Source: Nematopogon swammerdamellus
Lineage: Eukaryota; Arthropoda; Insecta; Lepidoptera; Adelidae
Length of the DNA stretch: 64,000 nt
Assembly (NCBI GenBank): GCA_946902875.1
Contig: OX336350.1
Location: 21,318,048 to 21,382,047 of the forward strand
Direction: 5' to 3'
The notes below the pieces were generated by a model. The model worked only from the letters and a program-made list of their open reading frames with translations, ran no database searches and had not been told where the DNA came from. Every line of letters starts with the position of its first letter. Position 1 is the stretch's first letter. Below are positions 55,772-64,000 of this stretch, in pieces. Made by a program: the position numbers and the translations under genes.

Positions 55772-56154
55772 ACCAGCATGGGTGGCTGTGCCGAGGGACC
55801 AATGATGCCAAAACAGAGCCAAAATCACCTCTCCTCGCGAAACCACGCTCAGTTAGGTGCCATGCCAGCAGATTTGCGGACTGTTGCTAGGCTGTCTAGC
55901 CCGTTAATACGACGACGCTTGAAGACACCCAGGTTAAAGGATTCAGGAAATACACTCGCTGGAAGACAGTTCCACACCCTAGCGGTGCGACAAAGAAACG
56001 ATTTAGAGAACCGATGGGTTCTCAAAAGCCCAATGTCAACAACAAAAGGGTGTTGAGTCTCTCTGCGACGAGTCATGCGGAGATAGGACGGGTGGCAGGG
56101 AATAAGGGATGCTAGTTCCGCAGAGCAGCGTCCGTGATAGTATCTGAAAAACAA
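55772..56154 (-). pseudogene. LINE ORF2 C-terminus and 3' UTR (family a)
   Basis: The minus-strand frame reads YYHGRCSAELASLIP, RRRETQHPFVVDIGLLRTH, RFSKSFLCRTARVWNCLP, FPESFNLGVFKRRR, LATVRKSAG, then the 3' UTR with GAGCGTGG and the GGTCCCTCGGCACAGCC word, with the A-tract at 55757-55768. Best preserved copy of the family. Confidence 0.8.
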
Positions 56155-56479
56155 TATGTTTTTCAGATTTCATGTATAAAATAAAAATACCTTGAACATA
56201 CTAATTATATACTTACTAATGTACTTGACAAAGTTTTAATTTCCATTCTTTGTCATTAAAAATGGCATCCATCACGAGAAGTTATTTTTTTTAAACTTGG
56301 GACATGTGATTTGTCATTTAGCGCCGCCGCCGCGTCGCGGTCGTCCTTTCATTTCGGCAAAATGTTACGTTTTCGGCAACGAATTAAAAAGTTGAAATAA
56401 AAATTGTAATAAAGGTAGAATGTCGTTGGTTTTCGGTTGTTCATCTGCCACAACAACTTGATTAACCGATCGCTTTTGT

Positions 56480-56777
56480 CATAGCCGACTATCATTATCT
56501 CCCTCTACGGAGACAAGTCATGCTGCATCGTCATAGCCCCACTGCGACGTTGCTATCGCTTACTCGCTCTCGCTTGCCTACCGATGACAGGAGCGAGAGA
56601 GAAACATGAAATCGCTCACCGTTCATCGGGCGACCGACGAAATCTTCGTTTTCTCTCTCACTCCTGTCATCGGTAGGCAAGCGAGAGCGAGTAAGCGATA
56701 GCAACGTCGCAGTGGGGCTATGACGATGCAGCATGGCTTGGTCTCCGTAGAGGGAGACCAATGATAGTCGGCTATGC
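56480..56777. repeat. 300-bp hairpin
   Basis: Left arm 56480-56606 and right arm about 56650-56777 are inverted copies (ATAGCCGACTATCAT, TACGGAGAC, TCGTCATAGCCCCACTGCGA, CTCGCTTGCCTACCGATGAC). The loop is about 43 bp. GC-richer than its surroundings. Confidence 0.85.
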
Positions 56778-57640
56778 TTTTGTTCAACCGCATATTATAA
56801 TTTGAAAATTTGTCAAATGAAGTGCGCGTTGCGCAGCGTTGTCGTCCCAGCCCCCCACCGACCACCCTGCTGGTTGCTCAAAACACACAAATATCTATAC
56901 ATATAATAAAATCGTAAAGGTAAGAAAGTCTGTACATTGGATGTATTCGGAAAAAAACTAACCAGGGTGGCTTAAAATGAGATTCTGAACATGTTAGAAC
57001 AGTTTTTAAAATTTTTGTTTGTTTGTTTGTTTGTCTGTACGCGCATCACGCAAAAACCACTGAACGGAATTAGACGAAACTTTGTATAGTGGCAGTTTAT
57101 ATGCCGGGTTAACATAATACGTAAAAAAAAATAACAAAAATAAAAAAAAAATTAAACAATTATAAACATTATTGCGCGTTTCAAATCACGTAGTCCAAAG
57201 TACATAATTATATCTTGAGAACTGGCAGCAAATACAATTTGAATAAAATATCCATTCGAAATTCAAAAATAAGTAGATACAACGAAAATGACAGTTCTTC
57301 TTTTTTATAACTTGAACACAATAGTCTATACATATCTATTCTTTCTATACATATAATAAAATCGTAAATGCAAAAATGCCTACTTGTACGCGCATCTCGC
57401 AAAAACCACTGAACGGAATTTGACGAAACTTTTTATAGTGACAGTGGGGATTAACATAATAATTAAAAAATATAATAAAAATCACGTAATCCAAAGTAAA
57501 GCAAATGTTATGTTGACAACGGACAACTGTCATCTCGACGTGAGCTGGCCGGTAACAAATTGTTTGATAAATAAATAATAATAATTTTAAGTCTAAGTAA
57601 TGTCGCTGTCATTGGTGCAATACAATTTATATATCTGTTG
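56778..57640. repeat. Helitron-like repeat leaders, two partial copies
   Basis: ATACATATAATAAAATCGTAAA begins at about 56899 and again at 57349, each followed by GCGCATC-CGCAAAAACCACTGAACG and GACGAAACTTT. This is the usual start of a very common lepidopteran repeat family. Non-coding. Confidence 0.5.
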
Positions 57641-58495
57641 CCCGCGACTTCGCTCGCGTGAAATTCGTATTTCAAAAAAAGAAAATAAGTAACTAAAGGC
57701 GGGGCCGAAGGCGGATCTGCACTCACGTAAACGATATTCTTTCTCGATGAAAGTAACTAAGGGCGAGGCGGAAGGCGGAGCTGAGTTCAGGAAGAAGAAA
57801 AAAAATTCTTGAAGAAAGTAAGTAACTAAGGGCGAGGTCGAAGGCCGAGCTCTATTCTGGAAGACCATAAACCTTCTCGAAGAAAGTAAGTAACTATCGG
57901 CGAGGCCGCAGGCCGAGCTGCGTTCAGGAAGAAGCTAAACCATCTTGAAGAAAGTAAGTAACTAAGGCGAAGCCGAAGGCCGAGCTACGTTCTGATAATT
58001 GCAAAAAAACCATCTCGAAGAAAGCAAGTAACTATGGGCGAGGCCGAGCTGCGTTCAGGAAGAAGCTAAACCATCTTGAAGAAAGTAAGTAAATAAGGCG
58101 AAGCCGAAGGCCGAGCTACGTTCTGATAATTGAAAAACCATTTCGAAGAAAGCAAGTAACTAAGGGCGAGGCCGAAGGCCGAGCTGCGTTCAGGAAGAAG
58201 CTAAACCATCTTCAAGAAAGTAAGTAACTAAGGGCGAGGCCGAAGGCCGTGCTCTATTCGGGAAGACCTTAAACCATCTCGAAGAAAGCAAGTAACTAAG
58301 GGCGAGGCCGCAGGCCGAGCTGCGTTCATGAAGAAGGTAAACATTTTTGAAGAAAGTAAGTAACTAATGCGAGGTCGAAGGCCGAGCTACGTTCTGATAA
58401 ATGATAAACCATCTCGAAGAAAGCAAGTAACTAAGGCCGAGGCCGAAGGCTGAGCTGCGTTCAAGAAGAAGCTAAACCATCTCGAATAAAGTTAA
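57640..58495 (+). repeat. 60-70-bp minisatellite, forward array, about 12 units
   Basis: Units contain AAGTAAGTAACTAAGGGCG, AGGCCGAAGGCCGAGCTGCG and TTCAGGAAGAAGCTAAACC. It begins after CCCGCGACTTCGCTCGCGTG. Unit length varies between about 60 and 71 bp. Confidence 0.9.
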
Positions 58496-58549
58496 TTAAT
58501 ATAGTTAATTTTGAGTTAATTTAATTTAAATTTTATTATAAAGTCCACG

Positions 58550-59005
58550 TTTCTGACGGCAAATATACCGTGCATCCTAGAACCTCGCGGTTATTCCCGG
58601 CTGGATGGCACGAGGCCCGATGCTATCACCTTAGTGCCATGGACTAAGGGTAGTTATTTGATGTGGGACGCCACTTGTGTTCTCACATTGGCTCCAAGTC
58701 ACGTTAGGACATCTTCAAGAGCGGCTGGCGCGGCCGAGGCCGGGGCGGAGAGCCTCAAACGCAACAAATATAGAAATATAATTCAAGATCGAATTTGTTG
58801 CGTTTGCGGTTAAAACCATCGGTCCGTGGAGCAGTGAAGCCAAAAGAGGCTTGGGCCTCTGCTGGTTGACGCAACTGGTGTCCCGCCATCAAGGGCTTAT
58901 GTACTTCATTCAAAGGGTAAGCCTTGCCATCCAGCGGGGTAATGCCGCAAGTGCTCTAGGAACATTTGAAAATGCCCGTTTTGATAGTTATTTTAATGTT
59001 TGTTA
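58550..59005 (+). pseudogene. LINE ORF C-terminus (WDATCVLTLAPSH type), frameshifted
   Basis: One frame reads RLDGTRPDAITLVPWTKG, LMWDATCVLTLAPSHVRTSS and ESLKRNKYRNII. Close to 58797 the frame shifts and the family pattern resumes as FVAFAVKTIGPWSSEAKRG and later YFIQRVSLAIQRGNAASALG, ending near 59005. RPDG-x-T, WD-x-T-x-x-x-T-x-A-x-S and the Q-R-G-N-A-A-S end are hallmarks of a non-LTR retrotransposon protein C-terminus that I recognise from insects and other invertebrates but do not assign to a clade. A T/A-rich 3' end follows (59035-59065). It lies inside the minisatellite. Confidence 0.7.
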
Positions 59006-59075
59006 GGTAGGTTTTAATTCTTTAGTTATTAATATTACTTTTTTATTTTTATGAAATAAATAGATTGAGTAAACG

Positions 59076-59400
59076 ATATTATATTCTGTCGAAGAAAGTA
59101 AGTCTTTAAGGGCGACGCCCGAAGGCGGAAGAGGGTTTTTGGTTTACCTGAACGCAGCTCGGCCTTCGGTCTCGCACTTAGTTATTTCCTTTCTTCCAGA
59201 AGGTTTATCGTCTTCCTGAACACAGCTCGGTCTTCGGCCTCGCCCTTACTTACTACTTTATTTGAGAAGGTTTATCGTATACCTGAAAGCAGCTCGGCCT
59301 TCGGCCTCGCCCTTAGTTAGTTACTTTCTTTGAGAAGGTTTATCGATTACCTGAACGCAGCTCGGCCTTCGGCCTCGCCCTTAGTTACTTACATTCTTCT
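59076..59400 (-). repeat. Same minisatellite, mostly inverted
   Basis: One forward unit resumes at 59094-59135 (GAAAGTAAGTCTTTAAGGGC) after the LINE; from 59145 the array is inverted (CTGAACGCAGCTCGGCCTTC, CCTCGCCCTTAGTTA), four units, ending at AATTTCACGCGAGCGGAG. Confidence 0.9.
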
Positions 59401-59446
59401 TTGGAATACGAATTTCACGCGAGCGGAGCCGCGGGCAACAGCTAGT
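59401..59446 (+). mobile_element. Helitron-like 3' terminus
   Basis: CGCGAGCGGAGCCGCGGGC forms a GC hairpin word, followed by AACAGCTAGT. The inverted counterpart GTTGCCCGCGACTTCGCTCG starts the forward array at 57638, so the minisatellite segment is framed by inverted copies. Helitron ends (hairpin, then CTAG before T) are inferred. Confidence 0.4.
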
Positions 59447-59719
59447 TCTACTAATAAATGTCTAAAAATATTTCGACGTAGATTTAGCTGTAGCATCTTA
59501 GATTTGAATTGGGCTATATGAAGTGGCTGTAGGGTGGCATACTGGAGGTCCGAAAATAGGAAATTACGTCATGAAAAAAACATTGTAAAATTATGCCATA
59601 ATGCAAAAAATTAAATTAATGAAAATGGGGAGATGAAATTTTCAATAATGATTATGTTTTAACAGCTGCTGATGTCAGCGATGTCGTCTCGGTTCGACGT
59701 ATTCTACCGAAATTTTGCC

Positions 59720-59765
59720 GTCGTACTTTTACTGAAACCTAGGGTGGTTTCAGTAAAAGTACGAC
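59720..59765. repeat. Perfect 20-bp stem hairpin
   Basis: GTCGTACTTTTACTGAAACC pairs completely with 59746-59765 across a 6-base loop. Isolated from other repeats. Confidence 0.9.
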
Positions 59766-59929
59766 TTATGTTTTTCTTCAAACTGAGGAATATCGTTCCT
59801 TCGAAAAGCTAAAATAATTACATACATACTTGGAAAAGAGCAAATAACATACTGCAAGGAGAAAGCTTCGCATGAAAATGACAGATATTGTATATTCAAA
59901 AAAATCTTTAAATAAAAGTTAAATTACAA

Positions 59930-60362
59930 ATTTAAAAAAAACTCCAAAATAATTTCCGATTACTTAAAGGATTCGGAGGACCGCTAAGTAAATACCCGCG
60001 CATTTTATTAACTTAGCGGTCCCCCGAGTCCTTTAAGTAATCGGAAATTATTTTTAAATTTTTAAAGGTCGGGGGTTTTTTAAATTTATAATTGAACTTT
60101 TAGTTCAAGCTTTTTTTAAAAAACCTCATCCAAATCAGTTCATCCGTGAGACGTAATTTTTTTATTGCTTCATAATAACGGAAAATTACTTGATGACAAA
60201 CATAGCTAAGAACCATCCCGATTAAACCAGCTTTCTAATAAAAAAAAAACGCATCAAAATCGGTCCATCCGTTTGGGAGCTACGATGCCACAGCCAGCCC
60301 ATACACACATAAACACACACGTTAAACTTATAACACCCCTCTTTTTGTGTCGGGGGTTAAAA
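59930..60362 (+). repeat. CCCCCGAC hairpin repeat, near full length
   Basis: Hairpin AATAATTTCCGATTACTTAA with its inverse (59945-60055), the AGCTAAGAACCATCCCG and TGGGAGCTACGATGCCAC blocks, and the terminal GTCGGGGGTTAAAA. Confidence 0.7.
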
Positions 60363-60920
60363 ATGATAATTTATTAGAAAAACGCTTGCCCTAATAATGA
60401 TCAGCCTATTAGTATTTTTCAGTAATAGCTCGGCGATATGAAAAGTTCGACGAAGAAGCGTCTTGAGTATTGCGGAGCGACGAGGAAAGTTCTGCCATTT
60501 GCGAAAGGAAATAGGAAAACTTCAATATCCGCGGTGAGGAGAAACTTTGTGTCCCGATTTGAGTCGCAGATCCCGGAGTAAATCACGACGTCTACTTATC
60601 TCGCCTGAAAAATTCATCGCAAATCATTTGCATCGCCATTTCCAAATTCGCGACCTGTCAAGCGCGTCATTCGGTCATAAACACCGCTACCCAGGACTAC
60701 AAATGGAAACCTCCGATATTGGCCGGAGGTGAAAATGTGCACGGGTTGCTGTCACCGGCAATCTCTGCCAGTCAACCTGACTTTTATGAAAACTTATTAT
60801 GTGGGTAGCAAAACAATGACACAAACTTAATACTAAAAATACTACAGGTAAAATACCCAGACAGGATTAAATAAAAGAAAAAAAGTAAGTGCTTAAACAT
60901 AACTAATACGCTTTACTTTT
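60363..60920. other. Unassigned DNA
   Basis: No gene or repeat recognised. Confidence 0.35.
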
Positions 60921-60921
60921 T

Positions 60922-61312
60922 TCTTTTTTTTTTTATGGAAACTGACGCGGTTGGCTACATCACCTAATACATCCGTGATGTCAGCCCATAACACCTTGAT
61001 GAACTAGGTGCCATGTCAGTGGTTCCCTTCGGTCGTGCTGGCTACACTGAACTGGGCGGAAAACACGAACTATATTTACATAGCCGTTTTAACCGACCTT
61101 TAATTCAGTGCAGTGGTACCAACCCGGGCGGTTTAAACTACCTATAGTAAGAAAGAAGGGAAGGGACCTACCTACAGTTTTACATGGAATTCGATCCACC
61201 ACGGTCAGCCTCCAACGGTCGAGCGGTCACCCATCCATCCACTGACCGCGTCCAGTGTGCTTATGATCCGACCGACAGTCGACCGACCGCACCACTGAGC
61301 TACCGAGGCTGG
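60922..61312 (-). mobile_element. tRNA-headed SINE with family A body
   Basis: T-tract at 60922-60932, family A body to about 61135, then a tRNA-like head whose minus-strand A box is TAGCTCAGTGG (61292-61302) and whose B box resembles GGATCGAATTCC. Same head as 24296-24660. Confidence 0.75.
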
Positions 61313-63190
61313 TAAACGTGAATGGAATGGTTGGATAAACGACCCTTTATGTTAGGATCAAAGGTTAGGATACATTTTTGTGATTTTCTTCCTGGTGCTG
61401 ATTGGTTGTACAGGAAACCCTCCGCTTCATATCGCTACACGCCCCAGACAAATATCGGGGACCATCTGTTTGCGGTGGGTGTGACCGAAATACCGATCGG
61501 GCGCGGTCGGATTATGAATGGGTCCGACTCCGTCCGAATCCGTCCGACCGTTGAGCGCTAGCCTTGGTCAAATTGCACGTAAAACTAGGTAAGGGACGCT
61601 ATTACTAAGCCTACGTCTCCTTATCGTTAAAACGGCAATACACTCAAGCGTCAAACCTGTGATTATAGTGCAAACTCTAAAATAAAACAACAAATAATAA
61701 AAACCCGAAAATAATTACATGGTGGTACGGAACCCTCGGTGCGCGAGTGCGACTCGCATTTAAATCTACTTACTTATACAGATTAACTCCCTAAAATGTT
61801 CGGCATGGTAACAAAATCAGCCTGTAGTAAAGAAGAGATGAAAAGAAGAGATAATAATAATACAGTTGTAAGAGAGCTCTCTCTCTCGTGATCGCAAATG
61901 GGTTTGTGCAGAGGCATCGGGAGCAGAGCAAACCTCACCTTGTAAGTAATGCCCTCCGTAACTCGCCACTGTCGAACAACAGTGCGCTTCACGACGATCT
62001 CGCGCTGTAAACACGGAGGATAGAGCAGGTAGAGAGCATTTATTGCTAGCTTATATTTACAATAAAACATGTCGCCAGTGCGGGGACTAGCGGGCGAGCC
62101 AAGATTTCCGCGCGCTGGATTGCGAGCTATCGCCACGTGGACGCGACTGATGCGATGCCACGATAGAGTTACCATGAGTCATGAAACTGAAATCGGGACC
62201 CCTGCCCTGAAGCCACCCTCCCCGCTTCCCGAACAAAGAAGTTCTGATCTGAACCAACATTTTCAATTATCATTTATCACCAACTTGAGCACGCCCTAGC
62301 ATAGACAAGAAAAATTAAAGAAAAATTCCTAAAATTTATATTTATTATCCACAAATTATATGTGCCTTAAAAGTTAGAATATGTCGAATCCTAATGTTAC
62401 ATTACTATCTATCTTTCTTTCTTATTCGAATATAAGTCTGCTTCTTCTGTCACATGTGTCGTGGTGTTGCCAATTTAGCGTATTTATTGCGTGATAAATC
62501 GGGACAATGTGGACAGTTTTCGGGCGTGAGGCGATTAGGTTTTGAAAAAAAAAGCCCAGACGAATCCCTCATTTTCGGGTCTTATTGCCTCGCATATGGC
62601 TACCCTATGCCACGCCCACTTCGGTGGTGAATGCACAAAGTTGGTGTCGAGGTACTCAGTTTGCTGACCAACTCCTCTCTACCTGTCTTCTCCGTGGTTG
62701 GAAGGTAATCCCGCCCCGTGCTGCTCGTACGTCGTCGGCGAGTAGTATCGCGGCGCGGCCTACCTCCTCCCCCGCTGCGCGCCGAGCTAAATCTTATGAG
62801 ACGTGCCCCCGGGGAGATAACCCTTGCCTTAAACCTTATACGAGCAGCTACATTTAATTCATCCAAACTCAACCATCCGACGCGCCGTAGACCGACCGAA
62901 AAACGACTCTAGTCCACGTTACATAAGAGCTGTTTTTGCGTGCACATTTTGTTAGTTCTGGTCTATAACTGCGCGAGCGGTGTATTTGGTGAAATTGGAC
63001 GAAATGTCATCAAGTAACGAGCAGAAAATGAAATATCATGTTTTATTGAATGAACCGCGAAGTTCTCGAAGGATGTGATCAGCCTCCTCCGCACTACGCG
63101 GGACATCAGATTTCTAGGAAGCCTGGATATTTCGCGAGATATTTCGTGAAAGCAATCTCATACGATTATTCTCTGGTACGAGCTCCCTAA
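61313..63190. other. Unassigned DNA
   Basis: A minus-strand fragment of the GTACGGAACCCTA repeat lies at 61590-61765 (GAACCCTCGGTGCGCGAG). Open frames at 61783-62175 and 62585-62872 have no recognisable domain. A possible weak TIR pair (GTTGCCA at 62465, GGCTACCCTA at 62599) is not convincing. Confidence 0.35.
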
Positions 63191-63460
63191 GTGTGTTATA
63201 TCGCTTATTTCATTGGGAGTACTCGGAGGAGCTGTTTAACGCGATCCCGCCGTCCGCTTTCCACCTTCGCACCACGCGCTCTGGGCAGGGATTGCATCCC
63301 TACACGCTGGACTTACCACGGGTGCGTACTAATCGGTTCTGCAGATTTTTCCTCTACAGAACCGAAACTCTGGAACGCTCTTCCTACCCAAATATTTTCC
63401 CTCAAGTACAGTGTCGCGTCCTTAAAGAGAGGTGTGAGTGTGACGGCCCATAATTTTTTT
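63191..63460 (+). pseudogene. LINE ORF2 C-terminus (family b)
   Basis: The frame reads RLFHWEYSEELFNAIP, FHLRTTRSGQGLHPYTLDL, RVRTNRFCRFFLYRTE, then a frameshift (the second frame gives LWNALPTQIF and YSVASLKRGV). Same family as 36960-37300. Confidence 0.7.
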
Positions 63461-64000
63461 TCGTTTGTAACGCGGAAGACGTTACCTAAAGAAAGAAGAA
63501 ATGGTCGCGTGGCCAACCTCGCGCGGGCATGTTTGATGGCGAAGAACACCCAACTAAATACTAGAAGCGGCAAAAAGGAACTTTTTAAAAGAAAATGTAG
63601 CTATCAATTTGCAATTAAGAAATTAAAATTCAGTCTTATTTTTACTCGTTCTCGGGGCTTTGGGAGGTCATAAGACCTTTTCATGGTATTAACTTCATCA
63701 AATAATATTTTTTCTAAAAGAAGGATACGTCGTAAAATTCAATAAATTTTATTTCGTGCTGATACAATCATAAACAAAAAAGTGACAAGTGTATAAAGCT
63801 GGGATTTTGGTAATTTTCAAAAATAAAGAACAAAAAATCGTATCTCGATACCACGTGACATCTGTGAAAAGGTATCATGGGTCAAAGTCAAAACGCTGCA
63901 AATGGCCCCACTTACCTACAAACAAAATTTTGTCGGTCGATGTGCCGAACACCCTGTATAATAAACGTACATATTATATTATGTACATTAATTAGTGGTA
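63461..64000. other. Unassigned; probable TIR element end at 63955
   Basis: GAACACCCTGTATA at 63947-63960 looks like the right end of a CAGGGTG-type TA element whose left end I did not find here. The sequence after it (ACATATTA to AGTGGTA) resembles the flank of copy 1 of the fold-back element at 5000-5030. Confidence 0.35.

Noticed and set aside
61783..62175. 130-residue minus-strand open frame
   Set aside because: No domain, signal or homologous pattern recognised; GC-rich composition can leave such frames open by chance.
62460..62610. TIR element with GTTGCCA/GGCTACCC ends
   Set aside because: Only about seven bases agree and no target duplication was found.
1..64000. CRISPR arrays, bacterial operons, riboswitches
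   Set aside because: The direct repeats are contiguous satellites without spacers, coding signals are intron-containing and eukaryotic, and no bacterial gene is present.

Overview
This window looks like intergenic DNA from an insect, most probably a moth or butterfly (Lepidoptera). It is AT-rich and contains no intact long reading frame. Decayed transposons of many classes occupy most of it: 5'-truncated LINEs, tRNA-headed SINEs, fold-back DNA elements, a Helitron-type helicase remnant, minisatellites, and CCTAA/TTAGG arrays of the insect telomere type. The Lepidoptera assignment is inferred from the style of the repeats. I see no host gene I can defend; the best gene-like signals belong to mobile elements.

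Layout. 1-7.2 kb: unassigned AT-rich DNA with small TIR elements (1547-1981 with an 8-bp target duplication; 2705-3152; fold-back 3897-4982) and LINE 3' ends. 7.2-12.5 kb: two terminal-inverted-repeat elements abutting through one shared 8-bp target copy; the second is a 4.15-kb fold-back element whose unique centre encodes a frameshifted transposase-like protein. 12.5-24 kb: a TTAA-flanked palindromic element, a THAP-type first exon, 100-bp and 79-bp tandem repeats, SINEs, and a second copy of the fold-back element.

25000-34520 is the most interesting segment. I read it as one decayed 9.5-kb DNA transposon. Its ends are CACTGAGAAAAAA and TTTTTTTCAGTG, and it has split a common genomic repeat exactly in two, leaving a TA duplication. 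It has subterminal arrays rich in AGCCAAA/TTTGGCT at both ends. Its minus strand carries a spliced multi-exon gene (30.6-28.4 kb), with a C2H2 zinc-finger first exon beginning 24 bp beyond that gene's stop codon. It also contains about 850 bp of telomere-like CCTAA repeats. The architecture resembles animal EnSpm/CACTA (CMC) elements.

34.5-41.4 kb: SINEs and LINE ends, including a tail-to-tail LINE pair. 41.7-46.1 kb: a 574-bp near-perfect palindrome, a PIF1-type helicase C-terminus, and about 25 copies of a 130-bp minisatellite with higher-order structure. 46548-48090: a TIR element with a perfect 8-bp target duplication and a THAP-like start, possibly P-element related. 48-57 kb: LINE ORF1 and ORF2 pieces, SINEs and a 300-bp hairpin. 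57.6-59.45 kb: an inverted minisatellite pair interrupted by a LINE C-terminus. 59.9-64 kb: more repeats and unassigned DNA.
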